Positions 16,487-25,080 are shown, counted from the first letter of the stretch. The stretch is DNA of 50,938 nucleotides from Methanobacteriota archaeon (GCA_004195715.1 PSPX01000008.1:1-50938), one strand, 5' to 3'. Made by a program: numbers and translations. Notes: generated by a model from the sequence alone, not told the origin.

Positions 16487-16810
16487 TCACTGGGCCTCAA
16501 ATGCCTTAGCCATCTGCTCATACTGCGAAACCAATGCAGATTCCCTCTCTGCCAATCTGCCTGCATGACTCTTGAAAGTTGATTTCGAATCTTCTAGCTC
16601 TTTAGTGAGAGCTTTTCGGTCGTCCACCTCTAGTAGAAGATTTCCTACTGCTCTGAATACAGGTCGCGAAGACTCTTGAGTCGATAGGGCTTCAATCGTC
16701 AATGAAATTTCGTTAATCTGCGCAGTGACGGCCTGCAACTGCGATCTAGTCAATTGCAAATCCTGGGCTACGGCCTGTAGGCCCTGTGCTGACACATCAG
16801 ATTCGGTCAT
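16487..16810 (-). CDS. pfdB: Prefoldin subunit beta
   Basis: Beta subunit of the hexameric prefoldin chaperone, which holds unfolded chains on coiled-coil tentacles for the thermosome. The 107-residue protein has two long helices with heptad-like spacing (LQAVAQDLQLTRSQLQAVTA and KALTKELEDSKSTFKSHAGR) flanking the beta-hairpin segment RPVFRAVGNLLLEV that builds the barrel. It overlaps the Pcc1 gene upstream by 4 nt. This is the standard position in the archaeal superoperon. Confidence 0.93.
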   Translation of the reverse strand: MTESDVSAQGLQAVAQDLQLTRSQLQAVTAQINEISLTIEALSTQESSRPVFRAVGNLLLEVDDRKALTKELEDSKSTFKSHAGRLAERESALVSQYEQMAKAFEAQ

Positions 16811-17040
16811 TCATTCCCCTCTGCAATTCCCAGTACCTGCTCTGATGCAATTAACCCACGCATCAAAGTGTTCCATCTAGCCCTCAAGTCCACCATGCTT
16901 GTTGCCCGCTCGGTGACCTCTATGGTACCTTTGATATCACTGAATTCAGCCTCGGTGGTTAAGGATGCGGCTAAAGCATCCGCATCCTCGTGAGTTAATC
17001 TAAGCACGAGTCTTGACGACTCACTCTTCCTCGGAGCCAT
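16807..17040 (-). CDS. pcc1: KEOPS complex subunit Pcc1
   Basis: A 77-residue KEOPS subunit, the dimerising component that bridges the complex making N6-threonylcarbamoyl-adenosine (t6A) in tRNA. The signature is the C-terminal ARWNTLMRGLIASEQVLG, preceded by a short beta-rich segment; this fits the small Pcc1 fold (typically 75-90 residues). It overlaps eL43 upstream by 20 nt and prefoldin beta downstream by 4 nt. In many archaea an rpoP gene sits between eL43 and pcc1; here the overlap leaves no room for it. Confidence 0.85.
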   Translation of the reverse strand: MAPRKSESSRLVLRLTHEDADALAASLTTEAEFSDIKGTIEVTERATSMVDLRARWNTLMRGLIASEQVLGIAEGNE

Positions 17041-17386
17041 CTAACTCAGCCTCTGCGAGCTTTCGCTCATAGTCCAATGCCGCCTGCTGAGCGATAACGG
17101 TCATATCTGTAGCAGTAGCACCCTCCATCGAACGACGGATGATCCTGTTATTGGAATCTGTTGCTCGAGTAAATGGTTCCCAGACTCCTCCAGTGAATGT
17201 GTGGTCACACTTACGGCACTCCCAGATCCCTGCTGCCTTGCGCCGAACCTTCTGATATTGGCATACAGGACAGGTATATTTCCTGGACTTCTTCTTGATT
17301 GCTAAGCCTGCTCTCCTACGCACGCTCACGCCGTATCGAGAACCGAAACGTGCTGTAAGGCCCGTCTTCTGCGTTCTCTTAGCCAT
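17021..17386 (-). CDS. rpl37ae: 50S ribosomal protein eL43 (L37Ae)
   Basis: Large-subunit zinc protein shared by archaea and eukaryotes. Conserved blocks are TGRFGSRYG-like TARFGSRYGVSVRRRAG and the zinc site CPVC, 14 residues, CRKC, then FTGGVWEPFT. At 121 residues it is longer than most archaeal eL43 (around 70-95); the extra part is a C-terminal acidic/helical tail (ALDYERKLAEAELDGSEEE). ATG 17386 is preferred over the preceding TTG and shares one nucleotide with the Rrp42 stop. It lies in the middle of the exosome superoperon. Confidence 0.93.
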   Translation of the reverse strand: MAKRTQKTGLTARFGSRYGVSVRRRAGLAIKKKSRKYTCPVCQYQKVRRKAAGIWECRKCDHTFTGGVWEPFTRATDSNNRIIRRSMEGATATDMTVIAQQAALDYERKLAEAELDGSEEE

Positions 17387-18180
17387 CAACCTGCCTCCTC
17401 GGCATTAAGCACCATCTCTCGAAGTTCCTTGCATCTGCTCTGAGCGTGCTCCATGATTTCAGAAAACTCACTTTCTGTGAATATGCCCTTTAGTCCCTTC
17501 TGGAGAGAATGAACGTGTCCGTCATCACCCAGTGTGATATGTATTCGCTCATCGCCACCGAGTTCCTCCCTTCCATCGGCATCGTAAACGAAACGTCCAC
17601 CGACTTTGTGATAGGAGCACATTGTAGGAATCTTGGATACTGGTAAAGGTCTGTCACTGTCACTCATTTCGAACCTCACTTCAGGAAGCATTGCTGACTT
17701 CAATGCTGCAATTCCGGCCAAAGCAAAGGCGTCGAACAGATTGCCGTCATCAGAAATTGCAAACAGATCCAGAATGACCTGCCAGGCCTTCTCGCCTGGA
17801 ATGATGCAGAGATTATCTACGTCTATGCATCCTGACTCACGTATCCCTCTGTCGACTACTCGTCCGAGTTCTATCGACTCTGGGCTAGGGGGCCCGGGTT
17901 CCCAGTTGCGCCCTGCTACGGGTCTAATCTCAGCGGTGCACATCAGACCGCCCTGATTGGGACGATCGGGATATGGAGTCATGATTTGGAATTTTACACC
18001 GGCGTATACGATGGTGTCGCCCATCCTAACCTTTGCAGAACCTTCGGCATTCCGAAGGATACCAATCTCGAGTTCGGTGTCCCTAGACTCCCATCGTGCA
18101 CGGCCATCATGCCTCTCGTCATTCTCGGCCAATTCGGCCAGATGAGCTCGTAGTAATTGTGGAACTATAGGAATTGCCAT
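17386..18180 (-). CDS. rrp42: Exosome complex subunit Rrp42
   Basis: Non-catalytic RNase PH-fold subunit that pairs with Rrp41 in the hexameric core of the archaeal exosome. The 264-residue protein has HDGRARWESRDTELEIG, AEGSAKVRMGDTIVYAGVK, ELGRVVDRGIRESGCIDVDNL, and GEKAWQVILDLFAISDDGNL typical of Rrp42/PNPase-like subunits. Three genes (rrp4, rrp41, rrp42) follow each other with 1-nt overlaps, consistent with production in fixed ratio. ATG 18180 is used; a GTG 3 nt upstream is an alternative. Confidence 0.95.
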   Translation of the reverse strand: MAIPIVPQLLRAHLAELAENDERHDGRARWESRDTELEIGILRNAEGSAKVRMGDTIVYAGVKFQIMTPYPDRPNQGGLMCTAEIRPVAGRNWEPGPPSPESIELGRVVDRGIRESGCIDVDNLCIIPGEKAWQVILDLFAISDDGNLFDAFALAGIAALKSAMLPEVRFEMSDSDRPLPVSKIPTMCSYHKVGGRFVYDADGREELGGDERIHITLGDDGHVHSLQKGLKGIFTESEFSEIMEHAQSRCKELREMVLNAEEAG

Positions 18181-18896
18181 CACGCATCACCTCCTTTGAG
18201 CGCGTCGACCATTATCTGATGGACCACCATCGCTGCTTCCATGTTGTAATCCCATGCCTCTTGAAACTCTGCTGGTGACAGGTCGCCATCCAACTGTAGG
18301 AACACGAGTTCTCCCGAGTTAGGAAGGATTCCCATGGGCAAGTCGGCCTCTCCGTAATTGTCCTCTTCCTTGTTCAAGTCACACACGACAACACCGTTGA
18401 TCTTGCCAGAAGCCACAGAGACCACCATGTCTGTCATGGGGATTCCTGCATGGGCCAAAGCAACCGAAGCGGCGGTCAAGCCCACGCAGCGGGTTCCGGC
18501 CTCGGCACATAGAATCTCGATTTCGACTCGAATCTTACATCGAGGATACATCTCCAGTAAAACTACACTCTCAAGGGCATCTGCAGTGACTTTGCTGATT
18601 TCCCTGCTACGACGATTGAAACCGGGTCGCATCCGGTCGGGTGTTGAGAAGGGGGCCATGTTGTAACGTACATCCAGTACGGCGCGGTCCTGTCGCTGAA
18701 TTTTCCTTGGGTGGCACTCCATGGGTCCGTATACTGCCGCTACTGCATGATTGGTACCCCATATCACGCGAGCTGAACCGTCTGCGACAGGGATAACTCC
18801 GGTCTCAATCGAGACGGGTCTCAAGTCACCTGGTCCTCGGCCGTCCACTCGAACGCCGTTCTCGTCAATCATCTGCACGTCGCCATAACCTCCCAT
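18180..18896 (-). CDS. rrp41: Exosome complex catalytic subunit Rrp41
   Basis: Phosphorolytic 3'-5' exoribonuclease subunit. The 238-residue protein shows RVDGRGPGDLRPVSIE, DGSARVIWGTNHAVAAVYGP, YNMAPFSTPDRMRPGFNRRS (RNA-binding Arg region), LCAEAGTRCVGLTAAS, and GEADLPMGI with the catalytic Asp typical of Rrp41. It shares one nucleotide with the rrp4 stop upstream and with the rrp42 start downstream. It is expected to assemble as three Rrp41-Rrp42 dimers capped by Rrp4 (or Csl4). Confidence 0.96.
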   Translation of the reverse strand: MGGYGDVQMIDENGVRVDGRGPGDLRPVSIETGVIPVADGSARVIWGTNHAVAAVYGPMECHPRKIQRQDRAVLDVRYNMAPFSTPDRMRPGFNRRSREISKVTADALESVVLLEMYPRCKIRVEIEILCAEAGTRCVGLTAASVALAHAGIPMTDMVVSVASGKINGVVVCDLNKEEDNYGEADLPMGILPNSGELVFLQLDGDLSPAEFQEAWDYNMEAAMVVHQIMVDALKGGDA

Positions 18897-19567
18897 CAGG
18901 CATCAACTCCTGTTGATTTGGCGTCGTCTGACATGGCATTGAGCTGATCTCGGACAGCGACGATACCGTCGAACTCCCCATCTATCCAAACTCTGCCGTT
19001 GTCAGCGACTATGATTCTGCAATCGGTGTCCTCCTTGAGCTGGCGCAGGGCCTTTCCTCCCTTGCCTATGAGTCGTCCGAGCAGGTGCGGGTCGACCTGC
19101 TCAATGTTACCTGAACGGATCTTTCGCAGACCCATGCCCTTCATGGTGACTACACTGGAATGGGTCTCCTCGACCTCCTGCACCCTGCACAGCACGGCCT
19201 CGCCGATATCCATGAGACTCCTAGTCCCACCGAATGCGGCCTTACCGGGCCCGAGGCTCATCGGCAATATCGCGTTGAATGGGGCTCCGATGTCGATGAA
19301 CCAGATGTTGTTGGTGCATCCCTCTACGTAGCCGATGACCAGATCGCTCGGCCGTGGTATGTAGGCCGTTCGAAGCGGCTCTATGGCAATCTCAGTGCCG
19401 TTATCGTTCACTCTTCCATGCTTCGTCGCACGCAGCCGCCCGTCCATTTCTAGGACGCCGTGGCCGGCTTCGTGGCCCTCTGATTCTCCGAGATCCTCTC
19501 CCGGTGCGACGAGCAGGGAAGCCCGTCCTTGGTTTCGCGGTCCGCCCGCATCATTGCTAACACTCAT
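18896..19567 (-). CDS. rrp4: Exosome complex RNA-binding subunit Rrp4
   Basis: Cap subunit that threads RNA into the exosome. The 223-residue protein has an N-terminal domain with LLVAPGEDLGE, an S1-like domain (LVIGYVEGCTNNIWFIDIGAP), and a KH domain with LLGRLIGKGGKALRQLKED, where the GKGG loop contacts RNA. ATG 19567 (MSVSNDAGG) is chosen because the extension to 19600 has no similarity and sits in the gap after SBDS. The usual archaeal order SBDS-rrp4-rrp41-rrp42 is kept. Confidence 0.95.
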   Translation of the reverse strand: MSVSNDAGGPRNQGRASLLVAPGEDLGESEGHEAGHGVLEMDGRLRATKHGRVNDNGTEIAIEPLRTAYIPRPSDLVIGYVEGCTNNIWFIDIGAPFNAILPMSLGPGKAAFGGTRSLMDIGEAVLCRVQEVEETHSSVVTMKGMGLRKIRSGNIEQVDPHLLGRLIGKGGKALRQLKEDTDCRIIVADNGRVWIDGEFDGIVAVRDQLNAMSDDAKSTGVDA

Positions 19568-19629
19568 GTTATCTGGCCGCGCGACCCGCCCACCCTTCAT
19601 AACCGTGATGCAAACACCTTCGGTGCGCC

Positions 19630-20319
19630 TCAGTCTATTTCCCTAACTTCCACCTCTGAAGAGCGGTTAGCCACTCTACTGATGATTTCGTTCTTCATGC
19701 CTCCTGGGATTTCAACGACACAGGCCCACGAACCGTCTGAAAGCCACTGGTCCTTCTGCATGGAATCGCGTAATAGATTACTGACTCCGCCGTAATCCTT
19801 ACCAGGTACTTTGAAAGCCAATTTTATTGTGATGAATTGGAGTGGAATAATCGGCTTCAGGATATTCACCGCGTCTTTCACCTGGCGCTCCACGGATAGA
19901 AAGGGATCGGCTTTGAAACGAGCTTCTTGCAGAGCGTTCTCGATTCGGGTCTGTGGATGCGGCAGCTTGGTCTTCGGATCGGTAGCCGTCGTCGCTATCT
20001 CATTGACAATTTGCTTCATTCTCTCATCTACCATCTGCCGTCTCTGAGCAGTCGTCAGTTGTAACGAACCATCCCTGAGAATCTTATCCACGCAGGTTGA
20101 GAGATCAGTGCTTCCGAACACTCTCTCTAGGGCATCGGAAGTGGGCCTGTCTCCTGCCTTAGCATCCGACCACACTTCGTCTATGGCCAGCAGATCGGAC
20201 AATTCTACCGAAGTTGGATCCTCCTTCCAAGTATCAACCAATTCGGGGTCGACGAGAATCTCGTACCTAGAGCCGCCCTTCTCAAGACGGGCGAGTACTG
20301 CGTCGTCGAGGCTGACCAT
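19630..20319 (-). CDS. sbds: Ribosome maturation protein SBDS (Sdo1)
   Basis: Archaeal homologue of the Shwachman-Bodian-Diamond protein, which acts in release of the anti-association factor aIF6 from large subunits together with an EF-2-like GTPase. The 229-residue protein has the family features GSRYEILVDPELVD, a central helical domain with RRQMVDERMKQIVNEIA and THPHP-like KLPHPQTRIENAL, and the C-terminal ferredoxin-like domain with LKPIIPLQF and GSWACVVEIPGGM. It lies between psmA and rrp4 in the superoperon. Confidence 0.95.
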   Translation of the reverse strand: MVSLDDAVLARLEKGGSRYEILVDPELVDTWKEDPTSVELSDLLAIDEVWSDAKAGDRPTSDALERVFGSTDLSTCVDKILRDGSLQLTTAQRRQMVDERMKQIVNEIATTATDPKTKLPHPQTRIENALQEARFKADPFLSVERQVKDAVNILKPIIPLQFITIKLAFKVPGKDYGGVSNLLRDSMQKDQWLSDGSWACVVEIPGGMKNEIISRVANRSSEVEVREID

Positions 20320-20358
20320 GACATGGCACAGGGGGGGGACGTCCTTAGATGAATGTCC

Positions 20359-21069
20359 TCAGGATAGTTTCGCAAGGTGTTTCAGAGTGGTTTCGTGATC
20401 CAGCTTGCAGTAACCATCTGAGTTCACAACTGCTATTTCCACGGTGTCAGAGTTGAGATCGTCCTCCAAGGACTCCCTGAGAGCCTCCAATCCAAGCTTG
20501 ATAGCTGCATTTTGAGTCATGTTTGCCTTCCAACTGCTCTCGAAGTGGTCTATGACGGCAGAGCGACCCCTGCCGATAGCTCCGGCTTGATACGACTGGT
20601 AGGCACCGGAAGGATCAGTCTCAAACAGGTGGATTCCCTCATCATCGATTCCAGCAATCAGCAGAGCGGTTCCGAACGGGCGTGCGCCGCCATACTGAGT
20701 GAAAGACTGCTTATGATCGCACATCTTCTTGACTAGGGATGTGATGGCTATCGAATCTCCATAGGTCATACGGTTGACTTGGCACTGCACACGAGCGCGG
20801 TCAACTAGTTGCCGGGCATCTGCAACTAGGCCCGAGGTAGTTATCCCGATGTGATCGTCAATCTGGTACATTTTCTCGATAGAATCTGCTATTACCAGCT
20901 TGCTGGAAATTCTCTTGTCTACTATCAGTATGACTCCATCGCGGTACTTTAGCCCCACAGTAGTAGTGCCTCTCTTCACCGATTCACGGGCGTATTCAAC
21001 CTGATATAGCCTGCCGTCTGGTGAAAAAGTAGAGACTCCTGAGTCATATCCGCGTCCACTGGGCTGCAT
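20359..21069 (-). CDS. psmA: Proteasome subunit alpha
   Basis: Alpha subunit of the 20S proteasome gate and ring. The 236-residue protein has the alpha-signature YDSGVSTFSPDGRLYQVEYA at the N-terminus, then GTTTVGLKYRDGVILIVDKR, GITTSGLVADARQLVDRAR and RPFGTALLIAGIDD. ATG 21069 (MQPSGRGYDSG) is the correct start; the open frame upstream lacks similarity and overlaps dph6 on the other strand. It is the first gene of the superoperon, with a TATA-like TTCATAAG (minus strand) at about 21098-21105, some 30 nt upstream. Confidence 0.96.
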   Translation of the reverse strand: MQPSGRGYDSGVSTFSPDGRLYQVEYARESVKRGTTTVGLKYRDGVILIVDKRISSKLVIADSIEKMYQIDDHIGITTSGLVADARQLVDRARVQCQVNRMTYGDSIAITSLVKKMCDHKQSFTQYGGARPFGTALLIAGIDDEGIHLFETDPSGAYQSYQAGAIGRGRSAVIDHFESSWKANMTQNAAIKLGLEALRESLEDDLNSDTVEIAVVNSDGYCKLDHETTLKHLAKLS

Positions 21070-21087
21070 GGTCAACAAGACGAAGCC

Positions 21088-21105
21088 AAGACGGAGTCTT
21101 ATGAA
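21088..21105. promoter_or_regulatory. Short palindrome and TATA-like element upstream of psmA
   Basis: AAGAC, GGA, GTCTT is a 5-bp inverted repeat with a 3-nt spacer (21088-21100). It overlaps a minus-strand TTCATAAG at 21098-21105, which is about 29-36 nt from the psmA start and so a plausible TATA box. The region is shared with the divergent dph6. Palindromes of this length arise by chance fairly often, so the TATA call is stronger than the operator call. Confidence 0.3.
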
Positions 21106-21167
21106 TCTTAGTCGGATGGAGTCTTGCGCATCGCGGCATTCTTGGTGATGAAGCGCTACGCCGGGGC

Positions 21168-21923
21168 ATGCGGGTTGCAGTTTTAGCTTCTGCCGGAAAA
21201 GATTCAGCTTACGCAGCATGGTGGGCTACGATGAGGGGTTGGGAAGTGGAGTGTCTCGTGACTGTCTGCGTTTCAGGAGACGATTCTATGATGTATCAAT
21301 TGAATGGGACGGCTGTAGCCGCCTTGCAGGCTGCGTCTATGGGAGTGCCGTGGCTCCCAGTGCTGAGTTTAGGAGAGGAAGAATATGAGGTCCTTGAGTT
21401 GGAAGTAGCCCTGAGAGGACAAAGTGATATCCAATCTGCCTTCTTTGAATCATGGCCCCAAGATTGGAATGTGCCGGAGCAGCTTGAGATTTTGATGGAT
21501 ATGCCCGACTTGGACGCAGTTGTAGTGGGGGCGCTCCGCTCGGACTACCAGAAGACGCGAATCGATAGGATGTGCGAGCGCCTAGGCATAATCTCATACA
21601 GTCCGTTATGGCATCACGGATCTCACGAGCACATGCACGCCCTAGTGGATCATGGATTCGATGCGCGTATAGCATCAGTGTCATCCGAGGGATTGGGTGA
21701 AGATTGGCTCGGAAGGAGAGTAGACAATGAGTCGTTGGCCGTACTGAAAGTGCTGGCTGAGAAACACAGATTCAATCTGGATGGTGAAGGAGGCGAGTTT
21801 GAGACTGTAGTACTTGCAGCACCACACATGCGTGCTCGCATAGAATGCAGTGCTGAAAGCCAGTGGGATGGTACCAGAGGGGTTTGGAATATAGAATCCG
21901 CCAACTTAGTCCCCATGCGCTAG
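21168..21923 (+). CDS. dph6: Diphthine-ammonia ligase (Dph6 family)
   Basis: ATP-dependent amidation of diphthine to diphthamide on aEF-2. The 251-residue protein is an N-type ATP pyrophosphatase: the PP-loop ASAGKDSAYAAWWA at residues ~7-20, SGDDSMMYQ (the Dph6 counterpart of the substrate loop), VVGALRSDYQKTRIDRMCERLG, and the C-terminal GEGGEFETVVLAAPHM characteristic of the family. The target histidine is in aEF-2 at 9529-11736. It is divergent from psmA and followed by purB after 42 nt. Confidence 0.88.
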   Translation: MRVAVLASAGKDSAYAAWWATMRGWEVECLVTVCVSGDDSMMYQLNGTAVAALQAASMGVPWLPVLSLGEEEYEVLELEVALRGQSDIQSAFFESWPQDWNVPEQLEILMDMPDLDAVVVGALRSDYQKTRIDRMCERLGIISYSPLWHHGSHEHMHALVDHGFDARIASVSSEGLGEDWLGRRVDNESLAVLKVLAEKHRFNLDGEGGEFETVVLAAPHMRARIECSAESQWDGTRGVWNIESANLVPMR

Positions 21924-21965
21924 CCTCAAACAGGGGTCTGGGGTCGGCTGGTCACGGGGAAGGCT

Positions 21966-23315
21966 GTGTCAGTATCGCCGTTGGACTATAGATACGGTCG
22001 TGACGAGGCCAAGCACATCTGGTCTCGAGAGGGTCGGCACACTCGTCAATTAGAGGTTGAGAGGGCTCTAGTCTGGGCTCACTGCCAACTTGGTAAGGTA
22101 AGCGCGGAGGACTATGACAGGGTCGCAGACATCGCCGATCCAGGAATAGTCACCGCAGACCGAGTAGATGAGATCGAGGCGGAAATCAAGCATGATATCA
22201 TGGCGCTGACAAAGGCGATGGCTGAGGCTGCCGGTGATGCTGGTTGGTGCATCCATCTAGGTGCCACGAGCAACGACATAGTCGATTCAGCTGTAGCACT
22301 GCAGATTAAAGACAGTATAGTGATGCAGCGTGATGTGCTCAAGCAGTTGATGGGAACCCTGTGCGAGATTGCTGAGCGTGAAAGGGACACTGTGATGCTG
22401 GGACGAACACACGGACAAGCCGCGGTACCGATCACATTCGGCCTGAAAGTTGCGGTTTGGGTGGATGAGTTTGCAAGGCACCTTGAGAGGCTCGGAGAAC
22501 TATCACTCCGTGCCACTACAGGAAAATTCCTAGGGGCAGTTGGAACCGGTGCAGCGCAAGGAGAGCAGGCGTTTGAGCTACAGAGTCTCATCATGGGGGA
22601 ACTGGGTCTCGGAACTCCTGTTGCCACTACTCAGGTCGTCGGTCGAGACCGCTACATCGAATGGGTCGGATGGATGGCAAATGTCGCCACCAGCGTCGAG
22701 AAGGTGTTACAAGAGGTCAGGAACCTTCAGAGAACTGAGATTGCTGAGGTTGCTGAGGCCTTCGATACGGACAAGCAAGTTGGTTCCTCGACGATGGCTC
22801 ACAAGCGCAATCCGATTACTTCTGAGAATGCCTGTGGTCTGGCTAGGATTGTCCGTTCGATGATCGTGCCATCATACGAAAACGCTCTGTTATGGCATGA
22901 AAGGGACCTTGCGAACTCCTCAGCAGAGAGGTTTACGCTATCTCATTCGATGATACTACTAGACGACATTTTGGCCAAGACCGACAAGGTCCTCTCAACA
23001 CTGGTGATTGATGCAGGTAGGATGCGGGCCAACATAGACGCTCAGAAGGGGCTCATCATGGCCGAGAAGGTAATGCTGGCGCTGGTCGACAAAGGCGTAG
23101 CTAGGGACGAAGCGCACGAGATGCTGAGAGAGGCCTCAATAGAAGCACTCTCCAGAGGCGATGGTTTGGAAGCTGTATGCGCGAGGGACAGTAAAATATC
23201 AGATATCTTCGATTCCGCTGAACTGAGTGATTTGTTCCGCCCGGAAGGTCATTTGGGGCACAGTGGGCGAATTGTAGACGAAGCGGTGGCCAAAGCGCGC
23301 ACCATGCTGGACTAA
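21966..23315 (+). CDS. purB: Adenylosuccinate lyase
   Basis: Purine synthesis: splits fumarate from SAICAR and from adenylosuccinate. The 449-residue protein belongs to the fumarase/aspartase superfamily, with LGATSNDIVDSA, MLGRTHGQAAVPITFG and the signature loop GSSTMAHKRNP. It starts with GTG at 21966 (MSVSPLDYRYG), where the family N-terminus begins. It overlaps the stop of the small membrane protein on the other strand by 4 nt (CTAA). Confidence 0.96.
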   Translation: MSVSPLDYRYGRDEAKHIWSREGRHTRQLEVERALVWAHCQLGKVSAEDYDRVADIADPGIVTADRVDEIEAEIKHDIMALTKAMAEAAGDAGWCIHLGATSNDIVDSAVALQIKDSIVMQRDVLKQLMGTLCEIAERERDTVMLGRTHGQAAVPITFGLKVAVWVDEFARHLERLGELSLRATTGKFLGAVGTGAAQGEQAFELQSLIMGELGLGTPVATTQVVGRDRYIEWVGWMANVATSVEKVLQEVRNLQRTEIAEVAEAFDTDKQVGSSTMAHKRNPITSENACGLARIVRSMIVPSYENALLWHERDLANSSAERFTLSHSMILLDDILAKTDKVLSTLVIDAGRMRANIDAQKGLIMAEKVMLALVDKGVARDEAHEMLREASIEALSRGDGLEAVCARDSKISDIFDSAELSDLFRPEGHLGHSGRIVDEAVAKARTMLD

Positions 23316-23542
23316 AGAGCCATCAATGCTAGAAGGACCAAACCTGTCAGTGATGCGAATACACCTAGCAGCATCACCATCGCGTGGGGACCGTACTGGT
23401 TAACGTCATTCAAAGCGACATCGAGGAACCCATCTTCCGATATCGCCTCCATCATCCCCGCCTCAGACTCCTTGAAGTCCGGAGGGGGGCGGCGTGGTAT
23501 CCTCTCCTTCTGCTGTGTCACGACCTTGCGGTGGTATGGCAT
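23312..23542 (-). CDS. Small single-TM membrane protein
   Basis: A 76-residue protein with a polar, basic N-terminus (VVTQQKERIPRRPPPDF), an acidic middle, and a C-terminal transmembrane helix (MVMLLGVFASLTGLVLLALMAL), giving a tail-anchored layout. It is the last gene of the gmhA-gmhB-tiaS group. ATG 23542 (MPYHRKVV) avoids most of the overlap with the gene before it; a longer frame to 23599 exists. No family recognised; the function may relate to the membrane protein immediately upstream. Confidence 0.55.
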   Translation of the reverse strand: MPYHRKVVTQQKERIPRRPPPDFKESEAGMMEAISEDGFLDVALNDVNQYGPHAMVMLLGVFASLTGLVLLALMAL

Positions 23543-23595
23543 TGTATAGCATTCTCGATAGAAATTGCTGCATTCAGGGTGTATGAACGGTCGGT

Positions 23596-23814
23596 TCACT
23601 CGTCCGTGTCTGCGCCATAATTGCCCAGGAGCCTGTCTAGTTCCTCTAGAGCTTGGTCATCAGCAGATAACAGTGCAGCGGGATTCCTAGCGGATCCAGA
23701 GTACTCAGATTCTTCAGCGGAGTCATCTCCAAACCTCCTTCTTCGTATTAGTTCCCTGAGCAGGAGGACTGCTGTCGCAGTCAGCACCACTGCTACTACA
23801 TCTGCCGACACCAT
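23596..23814 (-). CDS. Small N-terminally anchored membrane protein
   Basis: A 72-residue protein with one N-terminal hydrophobic helix (VSADVVAVVLTATAVLLL) followed by a basic stop-transfer run (RELIRRRRFG) and an acidic soluble tail (SAEESEYSGS...LLGNYGADTDE). It begins 3 nt after the tiaS stop, so it is co-transcribed. Together with the next gene it makes a pair of tiny membrane proteins of opposite layout (N-anchored and C-anchored). No function known. Confidence 0.6.
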   Translation of the reverse strand: MVSADVVAVVLTATAVLLLRELIRRRRFGDDSAEESEYSGSARNPAALLSADDQALEELDRLLGNYGADTDE

Positions 23815-23817
23815 GGA

Positions 23818-25080
23818 TTATGCTCCCGGGATGCCCAGTTCGAGGGGCATAGCCAGATGTCTACGATTAGAGGGAGAGGGTTGTGACCAGTTTTCGACTA
23901 ATTCAATTCCACTCAGATTCGCTTCTTCGCTATTCCACTCCCTCTGGGACGTGCTTCCGCACTTACGGCACCTGAGTTGTTGGCCTGCGCCGCCGCTGCG
24001 CATTGATTTGTTGCAGCATGTCGGCCTACCGGTCACCCTAGGCACCTGATCCACTAGAGTCAAGCGTTCAAGATGGATTGCATCATCTTGAGCTGTGAGT
24101 CCAAGCCATGCAACTCGATCCCCAATCTGCAACGTTCTGAGAAGCCTGTTTACAGGTCCGCCCTCAGAGAACGCGACTAAGTCTACCCTATCTCCTCCAG
24201 AGAGAACTGATATGTTTGAATGGGCCCCTTTGACCTCTTCCGGACAACTGATTACGGTACCAAAAGTCACCACGCCCAGATGATCGTCGGTCAACTGATT
24301 CGTTCTGTGCACCCCCCATCGAACTGATTGTTCCACGTCACTTCGAGTTTGCATCCAGTGGTGAGCCTCCACTACACATTCGGATGTGGCGCCCCTGATG
24401 CCGTACAGTACTGGACAGGGGGTCCTAGGCGCAATTAGCCCTCGTCCTGCTGTAGGGTCTCTGTTGACGAAGGTCAAAGGGTGTTCCTCCTCCATCATCC
24501 TAACAGCCTCAGAGGTTATCTGTCTGGGTTGCCCAATCAATTCATGATTTCTCCATGCAATAAGTTCCCAAGTTGATGTGGCCCCTGGCCTCCATGCTAT
24601 CGCAGCACTCGCGCCTACAGCACCCCACTGCTCCTCGCCGGACAGCATCCAACATCCTTCGTCGTGGATCGATGCCATACGAGGCTGCAGGTCTACGTGA
24701 GCTGTCACTGCTTCCCAGTACCATTCCTCTGGAGGAAGATTTTCTGAAACCAGGAGCACGGGTGCTGCAGGGGTTGACGAATTAGGATGATTCGCCACCT
24801 CTTTCAAAACGCCTTCAAACCATTCACAACATAGATTCCTAAATTCTCCTTTGCTGCTCTGGAGGATACTGATCTCGGCACGCAATGCCCCATTACCGCG
24901 AGTCCTACGTGCCGCAAACGGCCATAACCTGACTAATCCCCTCTCGATGATATGGATATCTGAAATTCTCGCCACCAGTAGACTCAGGAGTTCGTCGAAT
25001 GTCGAGGTGGTACATCCTGAGAGTGGGTGATCAGTGTCATCCAATCCTATTCGGAGACTTAGCCGTTGGTCCGAGTTCAA
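23818..25080 (-). CDS. tiaS: tRNA(Ile2) 2-agmatinylcytidine synthetase
   Basis: Attaches agmatine to the wobble C34 of tRNA-Ile(CAU) so that it reads AUA; an archaea-specific essential modification. The 420-residue protein has the N-terminal GLDDTDHPLSGCTTS, LVRLWPFAARRTRGNGALRAEI, a central OB-like region (LQIGDRVAWLGL) and a C-terminal zinc ribbon (CCNKSMRSGG...CRKCG). The first knuckle reads Cys-Cys rather than the usual Cys-x2-Cys. It starts with TTG at 25080, overlapping the gmhB stop by 4 nt, which supports this start and translational coupling. Confidence 0.92.
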   Translation of the reverse strand: MNSDQRLSLRIGLDDTDHPLSGCTTSTFDELLSLLVARISDIHIIERGLVRLWPFAARRTRGNGALRAEISILQSSKGEFRNLCCEWFEGVLKEVANHPNSSTPAAPVLLVSENLPPEEWYWEAVTAHVDLQPRMASIHDEGCWMLSGEEQWGAVGASAAIAWRPGATSTWELIAWRNHELIGQPRQITSEAVRMMEEEHPLTFVNRDPTAGRGLIAPRTPCPVLYGIRGATSECVVEAHHWMQTRSDVEQSVRWGVHRTNQLTDDHLGVVTFGTVISCPEEVKGAHSNISVLSGGDRVDLVAFSEGGPVNRLLRTLQIGDRVAWLGLTAQDDAIHLERLTLVDQVPRVTGRPTCCNKSMRSGGAGQQLRCRKCGSTSQREWNSEEANLSGIELVENWSQPSPSNRRHLAMPLELGIPGA

